Positions 27,822 to 36,133 of a DNA stretch of 64,000 bases are shown here, piece after piece. Every line of letters starts with the position of its first letter. Positions within the stretch are counted from its first letter, which is position 1. Under the pieces are notes generated by a model that made no database searches, was not told where the DNA came from, and saw only the letters and a program-made list of their open reading frames with translations. A program made the position numbers and the translations under genes. This DNA comes from Pseudomonas sp. GTDB lineage: Bacteria; Pseudomonadota; Gammaproteobacteria; Pseudomonadales; Pseudomonadaceae. The DNA lies in contig VMRT01000009.1 in assembly GCA_007713455.1 (NCBI GenBank), positions 186,001-250,000 on the forward strand, read 5' to 3'.

Positions 27822-28637
27822 ATGACTACCACCCCCAATCCCACGCTTGGCCGTCTTCTGCTCACCGGAGCGGCAGGCGGCCTTGGCAAGGTCTTACGCG
27901 AAAAGCTGCAGCCCTACGCCCGCATCATCCGACTGTCCGATATCGCGCCGATGGCTCCAGCAGCCGGTGAACACGAGGAGGTCATGCCCTGCGACCTCGC
28001 CGACAAGGCCGCCGTGCATGCCCTGTGCGAAGGTGTCGACGCCATCGCCCACTTCGGCGGTGTCTCCGTCGAGCGGCCGTTCGAGGAAATCCTCGACGCC
28101 AATATCCGCGGCACCTTCCACATCTACGAAGCAGCCCGCCTGCACGGCATCAAGCGCGTGGTTTTCGCCAGCTCCAACCACGTGATCGGCTTCTACCCGC
28201 AGTCCGAGACTCTGGACACCCACGCCCCACGCCGCCCGGATGGCTACTACGGCCTTTCCAAGTCCTACGGCGAGGACATGGCGAATTTCTATTACGACCG
28301 CTACGGCATCGAGACCGTCAGCATCCGCATCGGCTCCTCGTTTCCCGAGCCGGCCAACCGCCGGATGATGAGCACCTGGCTCAGTTTCCGCGATCTCACC
28401 GAGCTGATGCGCTGCGCTCTGTTCACCCCAGCGGTCGGTCATACCGTGGTCTACGGCATGTCCGCCAACCGCGACGTCTGGTGGGACAACCATCTCGCGG
28501 CGCACCTGGGCTTCCAAGCGCAGGACAGCTCCGAGGTGTTCCGCGACAAGGTCGAGCAGCAGCCACCGTACAGCGCTGACGACCCGGCTGGCATCTACCA
28601 GGGCGGCGCCTTTGTCGCGGCCGGCCCCTTCGACTGA
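27822..28637 (+). CDS. udh: Uronate dehydrogenase (NAD-dependent)
   Basis: A 271-residue extended short-chain dehydrogenase that oxidises D-glucuronate and D-galacturonate to the aldarolactones. The NAD site is LLLTGAAGGLGKVLR (residues 12-26). The catalytic YxxxK is Tyr143-Gly-Leu-Ser-Lys147, with Ser in FASSNHVIGFYP. The length and sequence match Pseudomonas/Agrobacterium Udh (265-275). The start is the ATG at 27822; an in-frame ATG at 27807 would add five residues, and neither has a strong ribosome site. It is first in an operon with a lactonase and a TRAP transporter. Confidence 0.93.
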   Translation: MTTTPNPTLGRLLLTGAAGGLGKVLREKLQPYARIIRLSDIAPMAPAAGEHEEVMPCDLADKAAVHALCEGVDAIAHFGGVSVERPFEEILDANIRGTFHIYEAARLHGIKRVVFASSNHVIGFYPQSETLDTHAPRRPDGYYGLSKSYGEDMANFYYDRYGIETVSIRIGSSFPEPANRRMMSTWLSFRDLTELMRCALFTPAVGHTVVYGMSANRDVWWDNHLAAHLGFQAQDSSEVFRDKVEQQPPYSADDPAGIYQGGAFVAAGPFD

Positions 28638-28678
28638 TCGATCACCCTCGCCCGCGTACAACAACAAAGAGAAACGCA

Positions 28679-29569
28679 ATGGCCAGTGAAGCTGAACTCA
28701 TCGCCGACCTGCGCTGCGCCACCGGCGAAAGCCCGGTCTGGGTCGCCGCCGAACAGGCGCTGTATTGGGTCGACATCCCCAATCGCGAACTGCTGCGCTG
28801 GAACGCTGCCGACGGCCAGGTTTCCCGCTGGCAGGGCGAGCAGATGCTGGCCTGCATCGCGCGCCACGGCGATGGCTGGGTGGCCGGCATGGAGAGCGGC
28901 TTCTTCGCCCTGCAGACGCGCCCGGACGGCCGACTCGACAGCCGCGCGCTGGCGGCCATCGAGCACCAGTTGGCCGATATGCGCATGAACGATGGCCGCT
29001 GTGATCGCCAGGGCCGTTTCTGGGCCGGCAGCATGGCGCTGGACATGGCCGCCGGGCATCCAGTCGGCGCGCTCTACCGGCTGGATGACGATGCCAACGA
29101 TGCACCACTGCGGCCGCAGCTCGACGGTTTCATCGTGCCCAACGGCCTGGCCTTCAGCCCTGACGGACGAACCATGTACCTGTCCGATTCGCACCCCAGC
29201 GTGCAGAAGATCTGGGCCTTCGATTACGACACGGACAGCGGCACGCCGAGCGGCCGACGCCTGTTCGTCGACATGCTCGACCATCCCGGCCGACCCGACG
29301 GCGCCGCGGTGGATGCCGACGGCTGCTACTGGATCTGCGGCAACGACGCCGGGCTGATCCACCGTTTCACCCCGGATGGCCGCCTGGACCGCTCGCTCGC
29401 GGTACCGGTGAAGAAACCGACCATGTGTGCTTTCGGCGGCGCGCGCCTGGACACCCTGTTCGTCACCTCGATCCGCCCCGGCGGCGATTTGAGCGACCAG
29501 CCGCTGGCCGGTGGCGTCTTCGCCCTGAACCCAGGCGTCACCGGACTGGAGGAACCCGCTTTCAACTGA
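28679..29569 (+). CDS. SMP-30/gluconolactonase-family aldarolactonase (UxuL-like)
   Basis: A 296-residue six-bladed beta-propeller hydrolase. It contains GESPVW with the metal-binding Glu, DGRCDRQGRFWAGSM with the conserved Asn/Asp region, FIVPNGLAFSPDG and RPDGAAVDADGCYW with the metal-binding Asp. SMP-30 lactonases are Ca/Zn-dependent. Directly downstream of udh, it very likely opens galactaro- or glucaro-1,5-lactone, as described for UxuL of Pseudomonas syringae. The ATG at 28679 follows AAAGAGA. Confidence 0.87.
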   Translation: MASEAELIADLRCATGESPVWVAAEQALYWVDIPNRELLRWNAADGQVSRWQGEQMLACIARHGDGWVAGMESGFFALQTRPDGRLDSRALAAIEHQLADMRMNDGRCDRQGRFWAGSMALDMAAGHPVGALYRLDDDANDAPLRPQLDGFIVPNGLAFSPDGRTMYLSDSHPSVQKIWAFDYDTDSGTPSGRRLFVDMLDHPGRPDGAAVDADGCYWICGNDAGLIHRFTPDGRLDRSLAVPVKKPTMCAFGGARLDTLFVTSIRPGGDLSDQPLAGGVFALNPGVTGLEEPAFN

Positions 29570-29649
29570 CTCACCAGGGAAGGGCCGCTGCGTGCCCAAC
29601 CTCGCTTCTCGCAACGCTGCACACCAACAAAAACAAGATGGAGAGTGTC

Positions 29650-30624
29650 ATGAACCTCAAACGCAAGTTGCTCGTTACCGCCCTACCCCTGGCCTTCTGC
29701 CTGTCCGGCATCGCCCATGCAGAGATGACGCTGAAGATCGCCGAGATCCACCCGGCCGGCTACCCGACGGTGGTCGCGCAGGAAAACATGGGCAAGAAGA
29801 TCGAAGATGCCACCAAGGGCGAGCTCAAGTTCCGCATGTTCGCCGGCGGCGTGCTCGGCTCCGAGAAGGAAGTGGTCGAGCAGGTGCAGATCGGCGCAGT
29901 GCAGATGACCCGCGTCAGCCTCGGCACGCTGGGTCCGGTGGTCCCGGACGTGAACGCCTTCAACATGCCCTTCGTGTTTCGCGACAACGAGCACATGCGC
30001 AAGGTCATCGACGGCGATATCGGCCAGGAGATCCTCGACAAGATCACCAACTCCGAATTCAACATGGTCGGTCTGGCCTGGATGGATGGGGGCGTGCGCA
30101 ACCTCTATACCAAGAAGCCGGTTCGCGAGCTGGAAGACCTCAATGGCATGAAGATCCGGGTGATGGGCAACCCGCTGTTCATCGACACCCTCAATGCCAT
30201 GGGCGCCCAGGGCGTGGCCATGGACACCGGCGAGATCTTCAGCGCCCTGCAGAGCGGTGTGGTCGATGGCGCCGAGAACAACCCGCCGACCATGCTCGAG
30301 CACAACCACTTCCGTGCCGCCAAGCACTACTCGCTGACCGGCCACCTGATCCTGCCCGAGCCGATCGTGATCTCCAAGACCACCTGGAACAAGCTCACCC
30401 CGGAACAGCAGGACATCGTCAAGAAGTACGCCAAGGAAGCGCAGATGGAAGAGCGCAAGCTGTGGGACGAGAAGACCGCCAGCAGCGAAGCCAAGCTCAA
30501 GGAACAAGGTGTCGAGTTCATCGAGGTCGACAAGAAGCCCTTCTACGATGCGACTGCTCCGGTTCGCGAGAAGTACGGCGCGCCGTACGCCGAGCTGATC
30601 AAGCGTATCGAAGCCGTTCAGTAA
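29650..30624 (+). CDS. TRAP transporter solute-binding protein (DctP family)
   Basis: A 324-residue periplasmic protein with a signal peptide ending SGIAHA (residue 24) and the DctP fold. The carboxylate-binding arginines are probably Arg150 (GGVRNLY) and Arg170 (MKIRVMG). The TLNAMGAQGVAMDTGEIFSAL segment and DGAENNPP with the conserved Asn are also visible. The position in the udh operon points to a hexuronate or aldarate ligand. The ribosome site is GGAGAG. A hairpin follows, before the small permease. Confidence 0.93.
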   Translation: MNLKRKLLVTALPLAFCLSGIAHAEMTLKIAEIHPAGYPTVVAQENMGKKIEDATKGELKFRMFAGGVLGSEKEVVEQVQIGAVQMTRVSLGTLGPVVPDVNAFNMPFVFRDNEHMRKVIDGDIGQEILDKITNSEFNMVGLAWMDGGVRNLYTKKPVRELEDLNGMKIRVMGNPLFIDTLNAMGAQGVAMDTGEIFSALQSGVVDGAENNPPTMLEHNHFRAAKHYSLTGHLILPEPIVISKTTWNKLTPEQQDIVKKYAKEAQMEERKLWDEKTASSEAKLKEQGVEFIEVDKKPFYDATAPVREKYGAPYAELIKRIEAVQ

Positions 30625-30637
30625 TCCTCGTGCAAGC

Positions 30638-30667
30638 GCATCGCGGCGGCCCGTGCCGTCGCGATGC
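30638..30667 (+). other. Intercistronic hairpin between dctP-like and dctQ-like genes
   Basis: The arms GCATCGCG (30638-30645) and CGCGATGC (30660-30667) pair perfectly and enclose a further GC-rich GGC/GCC stem. There is no T tract. It probably stabilises the binding-protein mRNA. A matching arrangement follows tctC at 19968. Confidence 0.52.
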
Positions 30668-30682
30668 AACCGGTGGAATCTC

Positions 30683-31210
30683 ATGAAAAACCTGGTTCTG
30701 GGCGTCAATGACGCCATCTACCGCGCCTGCGTCATCGTCGCCGCCCTGGCGATCGTGATCATGGCGACGATCATCCCCTGGGGCGTGTTCAGCCGTTACG
30801 CACTGGGCCAGGGCCTCGGCTGGCCCGAGCCGATCGCCATTCTGCTGATGGTGCTGTTCACCTTCGTTGGCGCCGCCGCCAGCTACCGCGCCGGCGCGCA
30901 CATGGCCGTGCAGGTGCTCAGCGATCGCCTGCCGCCGCTGGCCCAGCCCTTCATCATCCTGTTCGTGCGCCTGGCCATGGCCGCTATCAGCCTGTTCATG
31001 CTGATCTGGGGCTACAAGCTATGCCTGGCCACATGGAACCAGTACCTCAGCACCCTGACCTGGATGCGCGTCGGTATCAGCTACGCGCCGATTCCGCTGG
31101 GCGGCTTCATCACCCTGCTGTTCGTCATCGAGCAACTGCTGTACGGCGACCAGAGCAAGCGCCCGGTCGTCGATTACGAAGCCCGCGAAGAGTCCAAGGA
31201 GTCCGTGTAA
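30683..31210 (+). CDS. TRAP transporter small permease (DctQ family)
   Basis: A 175-residue inner-membrane protein with four helices (about 13-38, 50-70, 88-108, 128-150) and the DctQ hallmark GLGWPEPIAILLMVLFTFVGAAASYR. It begins after GGTGGA, and its TAA stop shares a base with the start of dctM. It forms the membrane complex with the DctM subunit. Confidence 0.9.
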   Translation: MKNLVLGVNDAIYRACVIVAALAIVIMATIIPWGVFSRYALGQGLGWPEPIAILLMVLFTFVGAAASYRAGAHMAVQVLSDRLPPLAQPFIILFVRLAMAAISLFMLIWGYKLCLATWNQYLSTLTWMRVGISYAPIPLGGFITLLFVIEQLLYGDQSKRPVVDYEAREESKESV

Positions 31211-32490
31211 TGGATGCCGTCGTCCTGTTGGGCAGCTTCATCGTCCTCATTCTGCTACGCGTCCCGGTAGCCTACTCCCTCGGCCTGGCCACCCTGGCCG
31301 GCGCCTGGTGGATCGATATTCCCCTGCACGCCGTGATGATCCAGATCGCCGGCGGCGTGAACAAATTCTCCCTGCTGGCCATTCCGTTCTTCGTCCTGGC
31401 CGGCGCGATCATGGCCGAAGGCGGCATGGCCCGCCGACTGGTCGCCTTCGCCGGGGTGCTGGTCGGCTTCGTCCGCGGCGGCCTGTCGCTGGTCAACATC
31501 ACCGCCTCGACCTTCTTCGGCGCCATCTCCGGTTCATCCCTGGCGGACACCGCCTCGGTCGGCTCGGTGTTGATTCCCGAGATGGAAAAGAAGGGCTACC
31601 CGCGGGAGTTCTCCACCGCGGTGACCATTTCCGGCTCGGTGCAGGCGCTTCTGACTCCACCCAGTCACAACTCGGTGATCTACTCGCTGGCCGCCGGCGG
31701 CACCGTGTCGATCTCCGCGCTGTTCGTCGCCGGCATCGGCCCGGGCCTGCTGCTCAGCACCGCCATGGCCGCGCTCTGCCTGCTGTTCGCCCGCAAGCGC
31801 AACTACCCCAAGGGCGAAGTGGTGCCGCTGCGCCAGGCGCTGAAGATCTGCGTCGAGGCGCTGTGGGGCCTGATGACCATGGTGATCATCCTCGGCGGCA
31901 TTCTCTCCGGCGTGTTCACCGCCACCGAGTCCGCCGCGGTGGCGGTGGTCTGGGCCTTCTTCGTCACCATGTTCATCTACCGCGACTACAAGTGGCGCGA
32001 GCTTCCGAAGATGCTGCACCGCACGGTGCGCACACTTTCCATCGTGATGATCCTGATCGCCTTCGCCGCCAGCTTCGGCTACATCATGACGTTGATGCAG
32101 ATCCCGTCGAAGATCACCACCGCGTTCCTGACCCTGTCGGACAACCGCTACGTGATCCTCCTGTGCGTCAACGCGATGCTGCTGGTACTGGGCACGCTGA
32201 TGGACATGGCGCCGCTGATCCTGATCCTCACGCCGATCCTGCTGCCGGTGGTGACGTCGTTCGGCGTCGACCCGGTGCACTTCGGCATGATCATGCTGGT
32301 CAACCTGGGGATCGGCCTGATTACCCCGCCGGTCGGTGCGGTACTCTTCGTCGGTGCCGCCATCGGCAAGGTCACCATCGAGAACACGGTGAAGGCGCTG
32401 CTGCCGTTCTACGCCGCGCTGTTCGCCGTGCTGATGGCGGTGACCTATATCCCGATGATCTCGCTGTGGCTGCCGAGCGTAGTGCTCTGA
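31210..32490 (+). CDS. TRAP transporter large permease (DctM family)
   Basis: A 426-residue permease with about 12 helices, a PFFVLAGAIMAEGGMARRL signature near residue 60, GAISGSSLADTASVGSVLIP near 110 and NLGIGLITPPVGAVLFVG near 365. The length is typical. It uses the Na+ gradient to import the solute delivered by the DctP subunit. It is the last gene of the udh operon. An imperfect palindrome with a T-rich arm (32517-32599) follows and may end transcription. Confidence 0.93.
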   Translation: MDAVVLLGSFIVLILLRVPVAYSLGLATLAGAWWIDIPLHAVMIQIAGGVNKFSLLAIPFFVLAGAIMAEGGMARRLVAFAGVLVGFVRGGLSLVNITASTFFGAISGSSLADTASVGSVLIPEMEKKGYPREFSTAVTISGSVQALLTPPSHNSVIYSLAAGGTVSISALFVAGIGPGLLLSTAMAALCLLFARKRNYPKGEVVPLRQALKICVEALWGLMTMVIILGGILSGVFTATESAAVAVVWAFFVTMFIYRDYKWRELPKMLHRTVRTLSIVMILIAFAASFGYIMTLMQIPSKITTAFLTLSDNRYVILLCVNAMLLVLGTLMDMAPLILILTPILLPVVTSFGVDPVHFGMIMLVNLGIGLITPPVGAVLFVGAAIGKVTIENTVKALLPFYAALFAVLMAVTYIPMISLWLPSVVL

Positions 32491-32516
32491 TCCAACTCAC
32501 GATCTGCTGCGCGTCG

Positions 32517-32599
32517 GCCCTCCTGCGTTAAAAACAGGCTCGGAATGCTCATTTACAAAAGTAAACTCCGCTTCCTCGCCTGTTTTTGCCTTGTAGGGC
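32517..32599. repeat. Long imperfect palindrome, probable dispersed repeat
   Basis: Nested inverted pairs share one centre: GCCCT (32517-32521) with AGGGC (32595-32599), AAAAACAGGC (32530-32539) with GCCTGTTTTT (32578-32587), and TTTAC (32552-32556) with GTAAA (32561-32565) around an AAAA loop. The T-rich right arm could terminate transcription from dctM. From memory, similar sequence recurs between genes in Pseudomonas genomes; that must be checked by search. Confidence 0.5.
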
Positions 32600-32713
32600 T
32601 CTAGCTCGCAAGATCTCACACACTGCCTGCTTCGCTGCATCGTTTGCCGAGATACTCGCCCAAGCAAAGCCGCCTTGTGGGCAGCGCCTCGTTTAAGGAC
32701 GTATCGCCCTGCC

Positions 32714-33616
32714 ATGTTAGCCACGCCGTTTCCACGCCACATCGCTGTACTGGTCCTGGCCACGCTGGCCTGTTCGTTCGCGGCCAACCACATCGCCGCG
32801 CGGATCGCCTTCGATCACGGCACCGGCCTGCTGCTGGCCATGCTCTGTCGCGCCGGGGTGACGCTGCTGGCGCTGGCCGCGCTGGTGTTCTGGCGTCGCG
32901 AATCGCTGCGCCTGAGCCCGACCACCTGGCGCTGGCAGATCCTCCTGGGTCTGCTGATCGCGGTGCAGAGCTTTTGCATCTATTCGGCGGTGGCGCGCAT
33001 TCCGGTGGCGCTGGCGCTGCTGGTAGTGAACCTGTCGCCGATCCTCCTGGCGCTGCTCACCTGGGCGCTGGGCGGGCCGCGACCGACCCGCGTGGCGCTT
33101 GCGATCATGGGCCTGATCCTGTTCGGCCTGGTGCTGGTGCTGGATGTTCCCGCGCGCCTGATGAGTAACGAGGCGACGGATGAACAATGGACCGCCGGGA
33201 TCCTGTTCAGCCTGACCGCCGCCGCGGTGTTCGCGGTGGCGCTGTGGGTCACCGAGCACAAGCTGTCGAGCATGGCCGGCTCGGTGCGCAGCATGCTGAC
33301 GCTGATCGTGGTATTCACCGCCTCCGCCCTGCTCGGCGCCAGCGACCTGATTCCGGGTGGGCTCGGCCTGCCCAATGCAACCGCCGGCTGGATCGCCCTC
33401 GCCTGCCTGGTGTTGCTCTACGGCGCGGCGTTCTCGACGCTGTTCATCTGCATGCCGCGGCTGAACATCGCGCGCAATGCGCCGGTGATGAACATGGAGC
33501 CGGTGGCCGGCATGGTGCTGGGCTGGCTGATCCTCGGGCAGGTACTCGGGGCCATGCAGGTGGTCGGCGGTCTGATCGTGGTCGGCGGTATCGTCCTGCT
33601 GGCCTACCGCCGCTAG
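32714..33616 (+). CDS. EamA/DMT-superfamily transporter
   Basis: A 300-residue protein with ten predicted membrane helices in two EamA repeats (about residues 5-140 and 155-290). It is probably an exporter or importer of small metabolites; the substrate is unknown. The ATG at 32714 fits the start of helix 1 (HIAVLVLATLACSFAANH), though the AGGA upstream is rather far. It is convergent with the gntR gene, with a GC-rich hairpin between them. Confidence 0.85.
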   Translation: MLATPFPRHIAVLVLATLACSFAANHIAARIAFDHGTGLLLAMLCRAGVTLLALAALVFWRRESLRLSPTTWRWQILLGLLIAVQSFCIYSAVARIPVALALLVVNLSPILLALLTWALGGPRPTRVALAIMGLILFGLVLVLDVPARLMSNEATDEQWTAGILFSLTAAAVFAVALWVTEHKLSSMAGSVRSMLTLIVVFTASALLGASDLIPGGLGLPNATAGWIALACLVLLYGAAFSTLFICMPRLNIARNAPVMNMEPVAGMVLGWLILGQVLGAMQVVGGLIVVGGIVLLAYRR

Positions 33617-33629
33617 GGCTGTCGACGTA

Positions 33630-33650
33630 CCCGGCGCAAGCTGCGCCGGG
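33630..33650. terminator. Hairpin between convergent transporter and gntR genes
   Basis: A perfect 9-bp stem (CCCGGCGCA/TGCGCCGGG) with a 3-base loop lies 14 bases after one stop and just before the other. There is no T run, so it is a weak or bidirectional terminator. Confidence 0.5.
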
Positions 33651-33657
33651 GCGGCGA

Positions 33658-34413
33658 TCAGTTCTGCAGCACTTCCGCTTCGGCGCTTTCGTGGGCCTGG
33701 CGCAGCCGCTCGCGGCTGTTGGTCAGGTGCAGCCGCATGGCCGCCCGCGCGGATTCCGGGTCCTGGCGCTCGATGGCCTCGTAGATCTGCTCGTGCTCAC
33801 GACCCAGGCGCGCCTGGTAGTGCTGCTGATCATCATGGGCCAGGCGCGCGGAATTGACCCGGCTGCGCGGGATCAGCGTGGTGCCCAGATGACTCATGAT
33901 GTCGGTGAAGTAGCGGTTGCCGGTGGCTTCGGCGATTTGCAGATGGAACTGAAAATCCGATGACACCGCATCACTGGAATGCGCCGCGCTCTGGTTGAGC
34001 TGATCGAGAAACGCACGCATGGCAGCGAGCTGCTCGGGCGAGCGACGCTGCGCTGCCAGCCCGGCCGACTCGACCTCAAGGCTGATACGCAGCTCCAGAA
34101 TCGCCAGCAGATCACGCAGGGTGCCGATGGTCGCCGGGTCGATGCGCAGCCCGGTGGTGCTCGGCGTATCCAGCACGAAGGTGCCGATGCCGTGCCGCGT
34201 TTCCACCAGCCCCGAGGCCTGCAGGCGCGAGATCGCCTCGCGCACCACCGTGCGACTCACACCCTGCGTCTGCATGATGGCGGACTCGGTCGGCAGCTTG
34301 TCGCCGCGCTTCAACATGCCGTCGCGGATCTGCTGCGACAGTTCGGCGACCAGCTCCTGGGCGAGGCTGCGGTGTTTGCGACGGGCGCGTGGCTGGGCGC
34401 TCTGGTTATCCAT
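33658..34413 (-). CDS. GntR-family regulator (FadR/FCD type), likely uronate-aldarate repressor
   Basis: A 251-residue regulator. The GntR winged helix-turn-helix covers about residues 16-80 (GDKLPTESAIMQTQGVSRTVVREAISRLQASGLVETRHGIGTFV). The FCD effector domain covers about 95-235, with candidate metal-ligand histidines (DFQFHLQIAEATGN, MRLHLTNSR). The ATG at 34413 gives the usual N-terminus; ATGs at 34449 and 34452 are less likely because the operator is so near. The regulon motif GTTGTACGATAAC lies 49 bases upstream, suggesting autoregulation. Exact or close copies precede kdgD, gudD2, udh and the porin gene, so it is the best candidate for their repressor, released by a uronate or aldarate. 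Confidence 0.88.
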   Translation of the reverse strand: MDNQSAQPRARRKHRSLAQELVAELSQQIRDGMLKRGDKLPTESAIMQTQGVSRTVVREAISRLQASGLVETRHGIGTFVLDTPSTTGLRIDPATIGTLRDLLAILELRISLEVESAGLAAQRRSPEQLAAMRAFLDQLNQSAAHSSDAVSSDFQFHLQIAEATGNRYFTDIMSHLGTTLIPRSRVNSARLAHDDQQHYQARLGREHEQIYEAIERQDPESARAAMRLHLTNSRERLRQAHESAEAEVLQN

Positions 34414-34461
34414 GGACGGCGATCTCTGAGAAGCGGAAGCAACCGTCATCATAGCCCAGCA

Positions 34462-34474
34462 GTTGTACGATAAC
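34462..34474 (-). promoter_or_regulatory. Operator upstream of gntR (regulon motif)
   Basis: GTTGTACGATAAC is the exact reverse complement of the 13-mer over the kdgD promoter -10 at 17170-17182. It suits autoregulation of gntR. No clear -35/-10 pair could be assigned. Confidence 0.58.
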
Positions 34475-34528
34475 TATTGATCCATTGCATTTGTAGGGAG
34501 ATTGCGCGCAACCATCGCGCCAGATGTC

Positions 34529-36133
34529 CTAGGGCGGCGGGCGACAGTGCCCGGCCCGGCAGCGGTTGGCCTGATGGCTGGGGTCCTGCTGCATGAGCTT
34601 GCGCGTGACGCCGTTGGTCCAGCCGAAGCCGTCCTGTAGCGGATACTCGCCGCCTTTGGCGTGCTCGGTGCACGGGCGCAGCACGTATTTTTCCACCAGC
34701 TTGTTCTCGCGCTCGAACAGGTGGCTGACGATGGTCAGCCAGCGCTCCTCAATGTCCAGCGCCAGCGCGTCATGGCCGTAGTGCTGCAGGCCGCGAATGG
34801 CGATCCACTGCAGCGGCGCCCAGCCGTTGGGGCGATCCCATTGCTCGCCGCTGCCGCTGATCTCGGTGGTGGCCAGCCCACCCGGAGCCAGCAGGCGGGC
34901 GCGCACGGTTGCCGCGACCGCTGCCGCCTGCTCAGCACTGGCCATGCGCACGAACAGCGGCGCCAGGGTCGCGGCGGTGAGGTTGTCGCGTTGCTGGCCG
35001 CGCCGCCAGTCATAGTCGAAGTAGGCGCCGGCGCGCGGATTCCACAGGTAGTGGTCGATCGCTGCCAGGCGAATTTCGGCGCGCCGGGCAAAATTCTCGG
35101 CACAGGCCTGCTGGCCCTTCACCGCCGACAGCTCGGCGATCTGCCGCTCGAGCTTGTAGAGCAACGCATTGAGGTCGATGGGCAGGATGCTGGTGGTGCG
35201 GATGGTCGCCAGCCGGTGCGCATCGTCCAGCCAGCGCGAGCTGAAGTCCCAGCCCGATTCGGCGCCGGCGCGCAGGTCACGATAAACCTCGTGCCGCGGC
35301 CGGCAACTGGCGCGGGCGGTCTCGACGTCTTCGCGATAGGACTCCTCCCGCGGCGTATCGCGCTCGTCCCAGTAACGGTTGAGCACCACGCCGTCGGACA
35401 GGCAGACGCAGCGCCGGTGCCGCTCACCGGGGCGCAGCGCATCGGCACCCTTCATCCAGAAGGCATATTCCTTGTGCAGCTGCGACAGGTAATCGCTGGC
35501 CCGGTGCACGCCGTTTTCCTCGAACAGCTCGGTCATCAGGGCGAACACCGGCGGCTGCGAGCGGCCGAGGTAGTAGGTGCGGTTGCCATTGGGCACATGG
35601 CCGTAGGTGTCGATCAGGTAGGCGAAGTTGTCCGCCATCGAGCGCAGCAGGTCGCAGTGCCCGCTCTCGTCCAGGCCGAGCATGGTGAAGTAGGAATCCC
35701 AGTAGTACAGCTCGGTGAAGCGCCCGCCTGGCACCACGTACGGGTGCGGCAGCGGCAGCAGCGAGGAATGCTCGGGATGGTCCTGCGGCTGCCGGGTGAG
35801 CACCGGCCAGAGCCGGTCGATGTGTTCGGCCAGGCTGTCGTCGGGGTTGGCGACGAATTCCCTGACCGGCATTTCGTAAAGGCTGAAGTGCTCGTGGACG
35901 AAGGCGTCGAGATCGAAGCCGGGCTCACTGCAGCGGGCGCGGTAAGCCTCGAGGATGACTTCGGGATGGCGCCGCGGCGCGCAGTCGACGAAGGTCTTGC
36001 TGTCGGGAAAGATGCGCTGCATCTGCACTGCGACGAACAGCTCCTGATAGCGATCGGCGGGGCTTAGGGTATCGGCCAGCGAGATGGCGCTGACGTCATG
36101 GCTGAACGGCTGGTACGACTGGCTACTGGTCAT
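34529..36133 (-). CDS. treF: Alpha,alpha-trehalase (GH37), probably cytoplasmic
   Basis: A 534-residue glycoside hydrolase of family 37, splitting trehalose into two glucose. Both family signatures are present: PGGRFTELYYWDSYF (near residue 150) and QWDRPNGWAP (near 430). The catalytic acid Asp is probably in ESGWDFSSRW, and the base Glu in GGEYPLQDGFGW. No signal peptide is seen (start MTSSQSYQPFSHD), so it should act in the cytoplasm like TreF. The gene overlaps the upstream dehydrogenase gene by four bases, so they form one operon. Confidence 0.92.
   Translation of the reverse strand: MTSSQSYQPFSHDVSAISLADTLSPADRYQELFVAVQMQRIFPDSKTFVDCAPRRHPEVILEAYRARCSEPGFDLDAFVHEHFSLYEMPVREFVANPDDSLAEHIDRLWPVLTRQPQDHPEHSSLLPLPHPYVVPGGRFTELYYWDSYFTMLGLDESGHCDLLRSMADNFAYLIDTYGHVPNGNRTYYLGRSQPPVFALMTELFEENGVHRASDYLSQLHKEYAFWMKGADALRPGERHRRCVCLSDGVVLNRYWDERDTPREESYREDVETARASCRPRHEVYRDLRAGAESGWDFSSRWLDDAHRLATIRTTSILPIDLNALLYKLERQIAELSAVKGQQACAENFARRAEIRLAAIDHYLWNPRAGAYFDYDWRRGQQRDNLTAATLAPLFVRMASAEQAAAVAATVRARLLAPGGLATTEISGSGEQWDRPNGWAPLQWIAIRGLQHYGHDALALDIEERWLTIVSHLFERENKLVEKYVLRPCTEHAKGGEYPLQDGFGWTNGVTRKLMQQDPSHQANRCRAGHCRPPP

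Noticed and set aside
32497..32793. A 98-residue minus-strand frame over the palindromic element
   Set aside because: It is produced by the repeat itself, which has nested inverted arms. The plus-strand transporter gene overlaps it.
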